Shown in pieces: positions 20,164 to 28,445 of a stretch of DNA of 33,592 nt. The notes below the pieces were generated by a model, which saw only the letters and a program-made list of their open reading frames with translations, was not told the origin of the DNA and did no database searches. Positions within the stretch are counted from its first letter, which is position 1, and every line of letters starts with the position of its first letter. The translations under genes were made by a program, and so were the position numbers. This DNA comes from Acidovorax delafieldii 2AN. Its GTDB lineage: Bacteria > Pseudomonadota > Gammaproteobacteria > Burkholderiales > Burkholderiaceae_C. The stretch covers positions 1-33,592 of the forward strand of contig NZ_ACQT01000023.1 of NCBI RefSeq assembly GCF_000175235.1, in the 5' to 3' direction.

Positions 20164-20624
20164 TGGATTTGATCCTCTGGCGCCACGCAGAAGCAGAGGA
20201 TGCGGCGGACGGAATGGACGATACCGCTCGCCCCCTCACGGCACGGGGCGAGAAGCAGGCGGCGCGCATGGCCGCCTGGCTGGACAGGCAGTTGCCCGAG
20301 GGCCTGCGGGTGCTGGCCAGCCCGGCGCGGCGGACCGAGCAGACTGCCAGCGCGTTGGGGCGCAAGTTCAAGATGCGTGCCGAGCTGCTGCCTGGCGGCA
20401 CGGTGGAGGAACTGCTGGAACTGGCCCAATGGCCGCGTGCCCGCGGAACCGTGCTGATCGTCGGGCACCAGCCTCTGCTGGGGCAGACCATTGCGCAGCT
20501 ACTCGGACTGCAGGCGCCCGAGTGCGCAGTACGCAAGGGCGCCGTCTGGTGGTTGCGCCAGCGCCAACGGCTGGACCAGAGCCAGACCGTGCTGATGACG
20601 GTGCAGTCTCCCGAATTTCTCTGA
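20160..20624 (+). CDS. sixA: SixA-type phosphohistidine phosphatase
   Basis: This 154-residue histidine-phosphatase-superfamily protein has the catalytic RHA motif at the N-terminus (MMDLILWRHAEAED, His9). The other expected features are LTARGEKQA near 31, SPARRTEQTA near 56-65, and the second histidine in IVGHQPLLG near 101. SixA removes phosphate from phosphohistidine in phosphotransfer proteins; in E. coli its best supported target is the nitrogen PTS protein NPr. The ATG overlaps the ppk1 stop by four bases, and a second ATG follows at once. Cotranscription with ppk1 suggests a link to phosphate physiology, but the actual substrate here is unknown. Confidence 0.9.
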   Translation: MMDLILWRHAEAEDAADGMDDTARPLTARGEKQAARMAAWLDRQLPEGLRVLASPARRTEQTASALGRKFKMRAELLPGGTVEELLELAQWPRARGTVLIVGHQPLLGQTIAQLLGLQAPECAVRKGAVWWLRQRQRLDQSQTVLMTVQSPEFL

Positions 20625-20689
20625 ATCCGGCCAGTCGGCTCGTATGCCGTCAAAGGCTGAGCGGCTGGTGGGCGTATGACGCGCCCGAC

Positions 20690-21145
20690 TTACTTGCGTG
20701 GTGCCTTGGCGGGCTTCGCTGCCGGCGTTTCTGCCTTGGGGCGTCCCGTCTTGATGGACGGCACTGCCTGAAGTGCGTTGCGCAAGGCGCCGTCCGACAG
20801 GCTCGCCAACAGCTTCAGCCCGGCGCGCAGCAACTCGCTTTTCTTGGCGGGCTGCGACAGCGATACGGCGCGCTGCTTCAGCGTCTCAATGACGGCATAT
20901 TCGTCCTTGGGAATGGTGAAGCTGTCACGCACCAGCTTGGGTTTTTTGGCGCGGGCATCCTTGGGCAGCGCTGCAGCCGGGGTGCCTGGGGCTTTGGCCG
21001 GCTTGGTCCGGGCAGATTTGGCTTCAGCTTTAGGTGCCGCCGGGGCGTTGGACATTGTTGTCTTCCTTGCCCGTGGCGCTGCGGCTTTGGTGGCTGCCTT
21101 CGGCTCCGACGGGGCCGCAGAGATGATTTGCGCAGAGGTGGTCAT
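20690..21145 (-). CDS. Small basic ribbon-helix-helix-like protein with Lys/Ala/Pro-rich tails
   Basis: The 151-residue protein is unlike its neighbours. Residues 1-70 and 130-151 are low-complexity Lys/Ala/Pro tails (for example PAAKPAKAPRK at the end), like histone H1-type bacterial proteins. The core, about 70-118 (KLVRDSFTIPKDEYAVIETL, then KKSELLRAGLKLLASL), has the strand-helix-helix pattern of a ribbon-helix-helix DNA-binding dimer. The ATG at 21145 lacks a ribosome site. An in-frame ATG at 21055 (residue 31) has AGGAAG seven bases upstream, so a 121-residue form is possible. A 29-bp palindrome lies just upstream, suggesting self-regulation. I do not recognise a named family. It sits between polyphosphate genes. 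Confidence 0.72.
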   Translation of the reverse strand: MTTSAQIISAAPSEPKAATKAAAPRARKTTMSNAPAAPKAEAKSARTKPAKAPGTPAAALPKDARAKKPKLVRDSFTIPKDEYAVIETLKQRAVSLSQPAKKSELLRAGLKLLASLSDGALRNALQAVPSIKTGRPKAETPAAKPAKAPRK

Positions 21146-21158
21146 GTGGATGAGTGAT

Positions 21159-21187
21159 TAAACGATATAAACAGTTTATACCGTTTA
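21159..21187 (-). promoter_or_regulatory. Near-perfect palindromic operator at the RHH-like gene promoter
   Basis: TAAACGATATAAAC (21159-21172) and GTTTATACCGTTTA (21174-21187) are inverted copies with one mismatch around a central A. Each arm holds two AAAC/GTTT units. The palindrome lies 13 bases before the RHH-like ATG, within an AT-rich island in GC-rich DNA, and covers the likely -10 (TATAAA at 21180-21175 on the minus strand). Such repeated half-sites are typical operators of RHH proteins. Confidence 0.65.
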
Positions 21188-21197
21188 TTTCATTTCG

Positions 21198-22679
21198 TCA
21201 TCCTACGTTGAGCTCGAGTTCCCACGGGGTTTTTTGCCATGCGGCCACTTCCTCGCGCAGCAAATAGGCGGACTGTGGGTAACTGGCGGCCCAGCCGGTG
21301 CGGGTGCTGACGGTGAACCGTGCACCGGTTGAGCGCAGGGTCAAGCCTTCCACGTCGGGATCGCGCCGAGCGTGGCACAGCGCCACCGCCATCCGCAGGC
21401 TGAGCAACTGCAGCGAAAAAACAGGCTCATTGATCAGCGCTGTCTCCAGTTTGCGCACCTTGCCCCGCTGCCCTAGCACCAGGGCGCCCAGCCGATGAAG
21501 TTCGGACACGGCGAAGCCCGCCGCGTCCGTGTGCTCCAGGATGTATGCGCCGTGGCGGTGATAGTCGCTGTGAGAGATGATGCCGCCCACCTCATGGAGG
21601 CGCGCCGCCCACTCCAGCTTGCGTGCGGCGCGTTCGCTGCCGCGTGGCGCGGCCTGCAGGTACAGCGCTGCAGCAACGCGGGCTACCCGCTCGGCCTGGG
21701 CTGCGTCGACTGAGAAACGCTGCATGAGTCCGTTGACGGTGGTGGTTCGAAGGTCGGTTTCCGGCTGTTCGCGGTCCAGCAGATCGTAGAGCGCGCCTTG
21801 GCGCAGGGCACCCTGCGCCACGTGCATTTGCCGTATTTCGAGCAGGTCGAAAACGGCTCGCAGCACGCTGATGCCTCCACCAATCACGGCCCGGCGGTCT
21901 TCCTTGAGGCCTTCGAGGCGTACACGGTCGGCATGCTGCGAGCGCAGCAGTCGTTCCTGAAGCCAGTCGAGCCCCTCTGCGGTGATGACCCCAGCGGGGC
22001 CGCCGGCCGCAGCGAGCACGTCACCCACCGCTCCGGCCGTCCCCGAGGATCCATAGGCGATATCCCATGTTTCGGGCCGGAAGGTTCCGATCGCCTCGTC
22101 GAGCACCGCCTTGGCCGCGATTTCAGCCGCCCCAAACGCCTGGGGGGTGAACTGACCGGCGGCGAAGTAGCGGGTGGACCACGCCACGCTGCCCACCCGG
22201 AACGATGCGACGGCACGCGGTGTGAACTGCTGGCCCAGGATGAATTCCGTGGAGCGACCGCCGATGTCTACCACGAGGCGGCGCTCGTCTGACTGTGGCA
22301 GCAGGCGGGCCACGCCCTGGTAGATCAGGCGGGCTTCTTCCGGTCCGGACACCACGTCGATGGGATAGCCCAAGATTTCGCCGCCGCGCGCCAGAAAAAC
22401 ATCGCGGTTGCGTGCCTCGCGCAGGGTCTGGGTCGCCACGGCCCGCACCTGGGCGCGCTTGAAGCCCGCCAGCCTCTCGCCGAAGCGCGCGAGGCAGTCC
22501 CAGCCGCGCTGCATGGCTTCGGGTGTGAGGTTGAATTCTTCGTCGAGGCCGTTGCCCAGGCGGACGGTTTCCTTGAGATACTCCATTCGCTGGATGTGGC
22601 CGTGCTCGAAACGGCCGATTTCAAGGCGAAAGCTGTTCGATCCCAGATCGACAGCTGCGAGCAGTGTTCCGTTGTGCAT
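21198..22679 (-). CDS. ppx: Exopolyphosphatase (Ppx/GppA family)
   Basis: This enzyme removes terminal phosphates from polyphosphate, or pppGpp phosphate in the GppA branch. The 493-residue protein has the actin-like ATPase fold: AAVDLGSNSFRLEIGRF (8-24), the catalytic acidic region SGPEEARLIYQG with Glu114/Glu115 (111-122), and VVDIGGRSTEFILG (136-149). A C-terminal HD-like helical region contains ARLHEVGG and YHRHGAYILEH. The frame opens at 22724, but ATG 22679 fits the family N-terminus (MHNGTLLAAVDLG). A TATGCT at 22720-22715 may be a private -10. The gene points the same way as the SBP and FAS1 genes, 66 bases away, so read-through from their Pho promoter is possible. Confidence 0.94.
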   Translation of the reverse strand: MHNGTLLAAVDLGSNSFRLEIGRFEHGHIQRMEYLKETVRLGNGLDEEFNLTPEAMQRGWDCLARFGERLAGFKRAQVRAVATQTLREARNRDVFLARGGEILGYPIDVVSGPEEARLIYQGVARLLPQSDERRLVVDIGGRSTEFILGQQFTPRAVASFRVGSVAWSTRYFAAGQFTPQAFGAAEIAAKAVLDEAIGTFRPETWDIAYGSSGTAGAVGDVLAAAGGPAGVITAEGLDWLQERLLRSQHADRVRLEGLKEDRRAVIGGGISVLRAVFDLLEIRQMHVAQGALRQGALYDLLDREQPETDLRTTTVNGLMQRFSVDAAQAERVARVAAALYLQAAPRGSERAARKLEWAARLHEVGGIISHSDYHRHGAYILEHTDAAGFAVSELHRLGALVLGQRGKVRKLETALINEPVFSLQLLSLRMAVALCHARRDPDVEGLTLRSTGARFTVSTRTGWAASYPQSAYLLREEVAAWQKTPWELELNVG

Positions 22680-22745
22680 GTTTTTGCGCGTGGTGCGCTT
22701 GATCTCTGGCGGGCAGCATAGCACCCGTGTCGCGGCCAGTGCCTG

Positions 22746-23918
22746 TCAGCCAACAATGCGTCCGTCGGGCGTCAACATGCTCTGGGTCACGTAGGCGTTG
22801 GTCCGCCTTTTGCCTTGGTAAGCCACCGAAAATCCGCCTACATTCACGTCCGTGCGCCGCTGCAGGGTGGACAGAACACTGACGCGCGTCACCGGCCCTG
22901 AAATAGCGCCCAGCACTTCCGCGGTATAGCGCGCGGCGATGAAACCGGCCAAGCCTTGGGGGGAGGCTGGCTCGTCGTACAGGCGGGCCAGTGTTTCGCG
23001 GTAGGCCCGCACTATGGGGGCGCTCGATGTGACCAGCGGAACTGCCTGGGTGGCAATGATGGATGTGCCCTTGGCCGTTCCACCCATCTGGGCCAGTACC
23101 TGCAGGTTCACGTCTGCCAGCGCCACCACGTAGCATTGGCGGCCCGCTGGGGTTACCAACTTGCTGGCGAAGTCGTGCAGCTCCGGCGTTCCACCCAGGA
23201 ACAGCAGGATCGTCTGGGCTGGATTGGACAGCTGCTTCGCGGCAGCGCCTCCAGAGCCGGGCAGTGGCAATATCTGGGTTTGCAGGCCCATGCCTTGCGC
23301 CGCCTGCGCCACGTAACCCTGGGACTGCTGTTTGATCTGTGCGGTGGCGAAGATCACTCCGATCTGCTGGACGCCCATCGACGCCAGGGTTTTCACGGCA
23401 TGGGTGATCTGGACTTGATGATCAGGGAAGACCTCGAAAACCGTTTCTGCTTCGCTTTCGCTGACTGCGTTGTGCAGCCAGGGGGCTATGAGGGGGAGCG
23501 GGGGCGAGGCACCTCCGGAAGACTGCAGGGCCACAAGCCCTGCGGCCGCGGCGTTGCCAACGCAGCCAGACAGCGCGACGCATCCGGGTTGCCGCTGGGC
23601 GGCCTGCCACGCAGCTTGCAAGTTCGCCGACGTGCCGTCGGTTTCCAGCGTGATGTGCTGCACAGAGCGCCCGCGTATGCCGCCGCGCGCATTCAGGTCC
23701 TGCCATGCGGCCCGTGAGCCCACCAGAAAGTCGCGGCTGACGTCCTGCTGGCCCGGCGACATGTCTGCTATCTGGGCTACCGCCAGTGTTCGCTGGCTGT
23801 CCGGGGCTGCGGGGCTTTGGGCCGCAGCTTCGGACGCCGCCACCGCGCATGCGGCCGCTGTCCACTGGGCCCACTGGCGGCGATTCAGGGGACTCGCCGG
23901 GCGATCAAGAAAGTGCAT
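22746..23918 (-). CDS. Type-1 periplasmic binding protein (Leu/Ile/Val-type ABC substrate-binding protein), orphan
   Basis: This 390-residue exported protein has an RRQW (Tat-like twin-arginine) start followed by a hydrophobic stretch and AAAQS, a likely cleavage site near residue 34. The mature part has the PBP1/LivK layout: LAVAQIADMSPGQQDVSRDFLVGSR (45-69), then LNARGGIRGR. A second lobe contains GVQQIGVIFATAQI. Family members bind amino acids, amides or aromatic acids for ABC import, but no permease or ATPase gene is nearby. The ligand is unknown. It begins 20 bases after the FAS1 stop, so the two are probably cotranscribed, with a Pho box upstream of the pair. Confidence 0.8.
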   Translation of the reverse strand: MHFLDRPASPLNRRQWAQWTAAACAVAASEAAAQSPAAPDSQRTLAVAQIADMSPGQQDVSRDFLVGSRAAWQDLNARGGIRGRSVQHITLETDGTSANLQAAWQAAQRQPGCVALSGCVGNAAAAGLVALQSSGGASPPLPLIAPWLHNAVSESEAETVFEVFPDHQVQITHAVKTLASMGVQQIGVIFATAQIKQQSQGYVAQAAQGMGLQTQILPLPGSGGAAAKQLSNPAQTILLFLGGTPELHDFASKLVTPAGRQCYVVALADVNLQVLAQMGGTAKGTSIIATQAVPLVTSSAPIVRAYRETLARLYDEPASPQGLAGFIAARYTAEVLGAISGPVTRVSVLSTLQRRTDVNVGGFSVAYQGKRRTNAYVTQSMLTPDGRIVG

Positions 23919-23938
23919 GGCAGCCGATGTTCAGTCGC

Positions 23939-24424
23939 TTATTTCTTGGGGGGCATCAGCACCCGGTCCACTACGTGGACCACCCCGTTCGAGGCCGCCA
24001 CATCGGCTTGTTCCACCAGCGCGTCCTCGACGGTAATGAAGTTGCCGGCGCGTGCCAGAGCAACGGATGCGCCCTGCAGGGTTTTGGCGTTGCCGGGCTT
24101 GACATCCGCGGAAGCCATGCGTGCGGTCACGATGTGGTAACTGAGCACAGACTTCAGCAGGGCCTTGTCGGCCTTCAGCGCGGCCATGGTTTTGGCGGGA
24201 ACTGCCTTGAAAGCTGCATCCGAGGGCGCGAACACGGTGTAGGGGCCTGAACCCTTCAGCGTTTCTGCCAAGCCCGCTTCCGCGAGCAGCGCGTTGAAGC
24301 TGTGCAGCTCAGGTGTTTGGGCGACCGCATCGGCGACCGACTGGGGGGCGCGATGCGCGCAGGCGCCAAGGGCGCTCACTGCCACCAGGGCAAATACAGA
24401 TTGAAGTGCAATACGACGAAACAT
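23939..24424 (-). CDS. FAS1 (fasciclin) domain lipoprotein
   Basis: The 161-residue protein has a short lipoprotein signal ending ALGAC (Cys22), so it should be lipid-anchored in the envelope. One FAS1 domain follows (about 35-160). Its two hallmark blocks are present: GPYTVFAPSDAAF and, near the C-terminus, SNGVVHVVDRVLMP. FAS1 domains mediate adhesion or surface assembly; the molecular role of single-domain bacterial ones is mostly unknown. The ATG at 24424 has AGGAG six bases upstream. A PhoB box on this strand at 24503-24486 suggests induction by phosphate starvation, alongside the divergent pstS gene. Confidence 0.88.
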   Translation of the reverse strand: MFRRIALQSVFALVAVSALGACAHRAPQSVADAVAQTPELHSFNALLAEAGLAETLKGSGPYTVFAPSDAAFKAVPAKTMAALKADKALLKSVLSYHIVTARMASADVKPGNAKTLQGASVALARAGNFITVEDALVEQADVAASNGVVHVVDRVLMPPKK

Positions 24425-24471
24425 GAATGCTCCTGGAAGTGGAATACCCGACGCGATGTCGGTCGCAGGAG

Positions 24472-24503
24472 ACTATCCAGGGGACGTGACAAATACGTGA
24501 CGG
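24472..24503 (-). promoter_or_regulatory. Pho box and -10 driving the FAS1 gene
   Basis: Read on the minus strand, CCGTCAC-GTAT-TTGTCAC (24503-24486) has two PhoB half-sites with the standard 11-bp period, each matching CTGTCAT at five of seven positions. Eight bases later GATAGT (24477-24472) fits a -10. The start site would be near 24465, giving a 41-base leader to the ATG. Confidence 0.6.
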
Positions 24504-24542
24504 TTTGATCCAATGGCCTGGCTGGTGAGGGTTGGCAGGAAA

Positions 24543-24594
24543 TGTGACAGCCGCGAGAGGCTGTCACAACAATGTCATATGTCGATCCTAGAGT
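24543..24594 (+). promoter_or_regulatory. Pho box and -10 of pstS, overlapping a perfect inverted repeat
   Basis: CTGTCACAACAATGTCAT (24561-24578) is a canonical 11-bp-period PhoB box. TAGAGT at 24589-24594 lies ten bases downstream, as in other pstS promoters. The first half-site is also the right arm of a perfect 10-bp inverted repeat: TGTGACAGCC (24543-24552), six-base loop, GGCTGTCACA (24559-24568). Confidence 0.8.
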
Positions 24595-24632
24595 TGCCTC
24601 ATCCCAACTCTCTCAACCCCAAAGGTATCTTC

Positions 24633-25673
24633 ATGAAACTGTCCGTGATTCGAGTTCTGGTGGCTGGTGTCGTTTCGGCGGGCGCTTTTTCTAGCGCTAT
24701 GGCCCAGCAAGAGGCCACGGGTGCGGGCGCCAGCTTCCCCGCGCCCCTGTACTCCAAGTGGGCTTCCGATTACAACAAGGCCACTGGCGTGAAGATCAAC
24801 TACCAGTCGGTTGGTTCCGGCGCGGGCCTGCGTCAGATTGAAGCCAAGACGGTCGATTTTGGCGCTTCGGACGCTCCGCTCAAGGACGAAGAGTTGGCCA
24901 AGAAGGGCTTGGTCCAGTTTCCGACCGTGATCGGCGGCATCGTTCCTGTGGTCAACATCAAGGGCATCGCCCCCGGCCAGTTGAAGCTGAGCGGCCAGGT
25001 TCTGGGTGACATCTATCTGGGCAAGATCTCCAAGTGGAGCGATCCCGCCATCAAGGCGCTGAATCCTTCCCTGGCGCTGCCGGACGAGGCCATTGCGCCC
25101 GTTCGCCGTGCCGATGGCTCGGGCACCAGCTTTGGCTTCACGAACTACCTCTCGAAGGTGAACGCCGAGTGGAAGAGCAAGGTGGGCGAAGGCACGGCCG
25201 TCAACTGGCCCACGGGCGCGGGCGGCAAGGGCAATGAAGGCGTGGCCGCTTTCGTGGGTCGCCTGCCCAATTCCATCGGCTATGTGGAATATGCCTACGT
25301 CAAGCAGAACAAGCTGACCTACGCGCTGCTGCAAAACTCGGCTGGCAATTTCGTTTCGCCCGACGATTCGACCTTCAAGGCCGCTGCTGCCGGTGCCGAT
25401 TGGTCCAAGAGCTTCTACCAGATCCTCACGAACCAACCCGGCAAGGATGCATGGCCCATCACCTCTGCCACGTTCATTCTGTTCCAGAAAAACCAGGACA
25501 AGCCTGTTCAGGCCGCCACGGCGCTGAAGTTCTTTGAGTGGGCCTACAAGTCTGGCGACAAGACGGCGTCCGACCTGGACTACGTGCCCATGCCCGACAG
25601 CGTCAAGAATGTCATCCTGAAGTCTTGGGGTGACATCAAGGACACCTCGGGCAAGGCAATTTCGCTCAAGTAA
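24633..25673 (+). CDS. pstS: Phosphate-binding periplasmic protein PstS
   Basis: PstS captures phosphate in the periplasm and delivers it to the PstCAB importer. The 346-residue protein has a clear Sec signal peptide ([14 protein letters not shown] through SAMA, cleavage about after residue 24). The mature N-terminus carries [18 protein letters not shown], and the phosphate-binding segments include [19 protein letters not shown] and [17 protein letters not shown]. The length equals the E. coli precursor. The frame is open from 24513, but the ATG at 24633 follows AAAGG (24621-24625) and begins the signal peptide. A Pho box lies 55 bases upstream. A stem-loop follows the gene before pstC. Confidence 0.97.
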   Translation: MKLSVIRVLVAGVVSAGAFSSAMAQQEATGAGASFPAPLYSKWASDYNKATGVKINYQSVGSGAGLRQIEAKTVDFGASDAPLKDEELAKKGLVQFPTVIGGIVPVVNIKGIAPGQLKLSGQVLGDIYLGKISKWSDPAIKALNPSLALPDEAIAPVRRADGSGTSFGFTNYLSKVNAEWKSKVGEGTAVNWPTGAGGKGNEGVAAFVGRLPNSIGYVEYAYVKQNKLTYALLQNSAGNFVSPDDSTFKAAAAGADWSKSFYQILTNQPGKDAWPITSATFILFQKNQDKPVQAATALKFFEWAYKSGDKTASDLDYVPMPDSVKNVILKSWGDIKDTSGKAISLK

Positions 25674-25681
25674 CGTCCCTG

Positions 25682-25701
25682 GGCCGGCGCTCGCGCCGGC
25701 C
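25682..25701 (+). repeat. Strong stem-loop between pstS and pstC
   Basis: GGCCGGCGC (25682-25690) and GCGCCGGCC (25693-25701) form a perfect 9-bp inverted repeat with a two-base centre. No T-run follows directly, so it is more likely an mRNA 3'-end stabiliser or partial terminator that keeps PstS more abundant than PstCAB. Confidence 0.6.
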
Positions 25702-25729
25702 TATCGATTTCACTTTTCAAGGTACCAAC

Positions 25730-26755
25730 GTGTCCACTACGATGCCGGTCCGCCAGAACCCGCCTTCCAAGGCGGCTTCCGGCACCCAACGGACCACCCC
25801 CCCGTCCCGCCGCCCGCTGATTTCGGGCATGTTGGCAGATCGCATCTTTGCTGGGCTGGCCCGTGGTGCTGCAGTGCTCACGCTGCTGCTGCTGGTAGGC
25901 ATTCTCATGTCGCTGGTGGTGGGAGCCTGGCCGTCCATTGCCCAGTATGGCCTGGGCTTTCTCACCCGTAGCGTCTGGGACCCCGTGCAGAATGAGTACG
26001 GCGGCCTGGTCATGATCTACGGCACCCTGGCTACCTCATTCATTGCGCTGTTGATTGCGGTGCCTGTGAGTTTCGGGATCGCCCTCTTTCTCACCGAACT
26101 GTCCCCAGCCTGGCTCAAGCGCCCGCTCGGCACCGCGGTGGAATTGCTCGCGGCGGTTCCCTCGATTGTTTACGGGATGTGGGGGCTGATGGTTTTTGGT
26201 CCCATCCTTGCACGTTTTGTACAGCAGCCTCTGCAATCGCTGCTGGCCGGTGTCCCCTACCTGGGGTCGCTGGTGTCAGGCCCGCCGGTGGGCATCGGCA
26301 TACTTTCCGCCGGCATCATTCTCGCCATCATGATCATTCCGTTCATCGCTGCCGTGATGCGTGACGTGTTCGAGGTCACCCCGCCGCTCCTGAAGGAGTC
26401 CGCCTACGGGCTGGGCGCCACCACCTGGGAAGTGGTGTGGAAGGTGGTTCTGCCCTATACCAAGACGGGGGTGCTTGGGGGCATCATGCTGGGGCTGGGC
26501 CGCGCTCTGGGAGAAACCATGGCGGTGACTTTCGTCATCGGCAACATGAACCAGCTCAACTCCCTTTCGGTCTTCGAAGCGGCCAACAGCATCACATCGG
26601 CACTCGCCAATGAGTTCGCTGAAGCCGGCGAAGGCCTTCACCAAGCGTCACTCATCTATTTGGGACTGGTGCTTTTCTTCATCACGTTCGTGGTACTGGC
26701 CCTGTCCAAGGTTTTGCTGTCACGCCTTCAGAAGAATGAGGGAGCGCGTACATGA
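25730..26755 (+). CDS. pstC: Phosphate ABC transporter permease PstC
   Basis: PstC is one of the two membrane subunits of the phosphate importer. The 341-residue protein has a polar N-terminal tail and about six membrane helices, the first near 45-68 ([19 protein letters not shown]). The inner loop that docks the ATPase is [37 protein letters not shown] is a PstC hallmark. The start is GTG at 25730 with AAGG eight bases upstream; ATG 25742 is an alternative. The stop overlaps the pstA ATG (ATGA), so the permease pair is translationally coupled. Confidence 0.96.
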   Translation: MSTTMPVRQNPPSKAASGTQRTTPPSRRPLISGMLADRIFAGLARGAAVLTLLLLVGILMSLVVGAWPSIAQYGLGFLTRSVWDPVQNEYGGLVMIYGTLATSFIALLIAVPVSFGIALFLTELSPAWLKRPLGTAVELLAAVPSIVYGMWGLMVFGPILARFVQQPLQSLLAGVPYLGSLVSGPPVGIGILSAGIILAIMIIPFIAAVMRDVFEVTPPLLKESAYGLGATTWEVVWKVVLPYTKTGVLGGIMLGLGRALGETMAVTFVIGNMNQLNSLSVFEAANSITSALANEFAEAGEGLHQASLIYLGLVLFFITFVVLALSKVLLSRLQKNEGART

Positions 26756-27633
26756 CCACGTCTCAGCAACTCATTTCTGCCGCCGATCTTGCGCAGGTGC
26801 GTCAGGCGCGCTACAACAGCCGCAAGCGCGTCAACCGCATTGCTCTCACCCTGTCGCTGGCGGCCATGCTGTTCGGCGTGTTCTGGCTGGTATGGATCCT
26901 GTGGGAAACCGTGCGCCTCGGTCTGGGTGGGTTGAGCCTGGCGCTGTTCACCGAAATGACGCCTCCACCCAACGAGGCGGGTGGCATCTCCAATGCCATC
27001 TATGGTTCGCTGGTAATGGTGTTGCTTGCCACGTTCGTGGGAACGCCCATCGGCATCCTGGCCGGCATCTACCTCGCCGAATACGACACCCGTGGCTGGC
27101 TGGCCTCCACGACGCGCTTCGTTAACGACATTCTGCTGTCGGCACCCAGCATCGTGATTGGCCTTTTCGTATACGCCGTCGTGGTGGCCCGCTTCAAAAG
27201 CTTTTCGGCCTACGCCGGGATTCTCGCGCTGGCGCTGATTGTGATACCCGTGGTGATCCGCACGACCGAGAACATGCTGATCCTCGTACCCGCCAGCCTG
27301 CGTGAAGCCGCCTATGCGCTCGGCACGCCCAAATGGAAGGTGATCACCATGATCACCCTGCGTGCTGCGCGGGCAGGCGTGATCACGGGGGTACTGCTGG
27401 CGGTGGCCCGTATTGCGGGCGAGACAGCGCCGTTGTTGTTCACCGCCCTCAACAATCAGTTCTGGAACTCGGATCTGTCCAAGCCCATGGCGAGCTTGCC
27501 CGTCACGATCTTCAAGTTTGCCATGAGCCCTTATGAAAACTGGCAACAGCTGGCCTGGGCTGGCGTGTTCCTGATCACCGTGGCGGTTCTCGGACTCAAC
27601 ATCCTCGCCCGGGTCGTGACCCGGCAGAAATAA
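26752..27633 (+). CDS. pstA: Phosphate ABC transporter permease PstA
   Basis: PstA is the second permease subunit, pairing with PstC. The 293-residue protein has a first membrane helix at about 34-56 ([20 protein letters not shown]) and five more. The ATPase-docking loop is [20 protein letters not shown], and [20 protein letters not shown] is a family signature. The ATG at 26752 overlaps the pstC stop and has GAGGGAG shortly upstream. pstB follows after 15 bases. Confidence 0.96.
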   Translation: MTTSQQLISAADLAQVRQARYNSRKRVNRIALTLSLAAMLFGVFWLVWILWETVRLGLGGLSLALFTEMTPPPNEAGGISNAIYGSLVMVLLATFVGTPIGILAGIYLAEYDTRGWLASTTRFVNDILLSAPSIVIGLFVYAVVVARFKSFSAYAGILALALIVIPVVIRTTENMLILVPASLREAAYALGTPKWKVITMITLRAARAGVITGVLLAVARIAGETAPLLFTALNNQFWNSDLSKPMASLPVTIFKFAMSPYENWQQLAWAGVFLITVAVLGLNILARVVTRQK

Positions 27634-27648
27634 GAAAGAAGGACTTTC

Positions 27649-28434
27649 ATGCCCTCCAACATCAAGAATACGCCTCCCGGGCCCTCCAAGATCACGGTCC
27701 GTGACCTGAATTTCTATTACGGCAAGTTCCACGCCCTCAAGGGCATCAATCTCGACATCCCCGAGAACAAGGTGACGGCCTTCATCGGCCCCTCGGGCTG
27801 TGGAAAGTCCACCCTACTGCGCACCTTCAACCGCATGTTCGAGCTTTATCCCGAGCAGCGCGCCGAAGGCCAGATCGTGCTGGATGGCGAGAACCTGCTC
27901 ACCACCAAACAGGACGTGGCCCTGGTGCGCGCCAAGGTGGGCATGGTGTTCCAGAAGCCCACGCCGTTCCCCATGTCCATCTACGACAACATCGCGTTTG
28001 GTGTGAAGCTGTTCGAGAGCCTCAGCGCCACCGACATGGACGATCGCGTGGAGTGGGCGCTGCGCAAGGCGGCCCTGTGGACCGAGGTCAAGGACAAGCT
28101 CAATCAGAGTGGATCCAGTCTGTCGGGCGGGCAGCAGCAGCGCCTGTGCATTGCGCGCGGCATTGCCATCAAGCCCGAGGTTCTTCTGCTGGACGAGCCC
28201 TGCTCGGCACTCGACCCCATCTCGACCGCCAAGGTCGAGGAGCTGATTGCCGAGTTGAAGGACGACTACACCGTGGTCATCGTCACGCACAACATGCAGC
28301 AGGCCGCGCGCTGCAGCGACTACACCGCCTACATGTACCTGGGTGATCTGGTGGAGTTCGGGGAGACGGAACAGATGTTCTTCAAGCCCCAGCGCAAGGA
28401 AACCGAAGACTACATTACCGGCCGTTTCGGCTGA
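27649..28434 (+). CDS. pstB: Phosphate ABC transporter ATP-binding protein PstB
   Basis: PstB powers phosphate import and, with PhoU, relays the transporter state to PhoR. The 261-residue ATPase has Walker A GPSGCGKS (47-54), the PstB-type sequence [14 protein letters not shown] after it, the ABC signature LSGGQQQR (158-165) and Walker [12 protein letters not shown] with Asp182/Glu183. The switch histidine is in [12 protein letters not shown]. All catalytic residues are present. AGAAGGA precedes the ATG. phoU begins 11 bases after the stop. Confidence 0.97.
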   Translation: MPSNIKNTPPGPSKITVRDLNFYYGKFHALKGINLDIPENKVTAFIGPSGCGKSTLLRTFNRMFELYPEQRAEGQIVLDGENLLTTKQDVALVRAKVGMVFQKPTPFPMSIYDNIAFGVKLFESLSATDMDDRVEWALRKAALWTEVKDKLNQSGSSLSGGQQQRLCIARGIAIKPEVLLLDEPCSALDPISTAKVEELIAELKDDYTVVIVTHNMQQAARCSDYTAYMYLGDLVEFGETEQMFFKPQRKETEDYITGRFG

Positions 28435-28445
28435 GGAGACATCTG

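Noticed and set aside
20625-20689. Hairpin between convergent sixA and RHH-like genes
   Set aside because: A short GGGCG/CGCCC stem is present, but it is only about five base pairs with no T-tract, too weak to call.
22743-22749. Single CTGTCAG resembling a Pho half-site near the ppx start
   Set aside because: No second half-site at 11 bases, and it points away from ppx.
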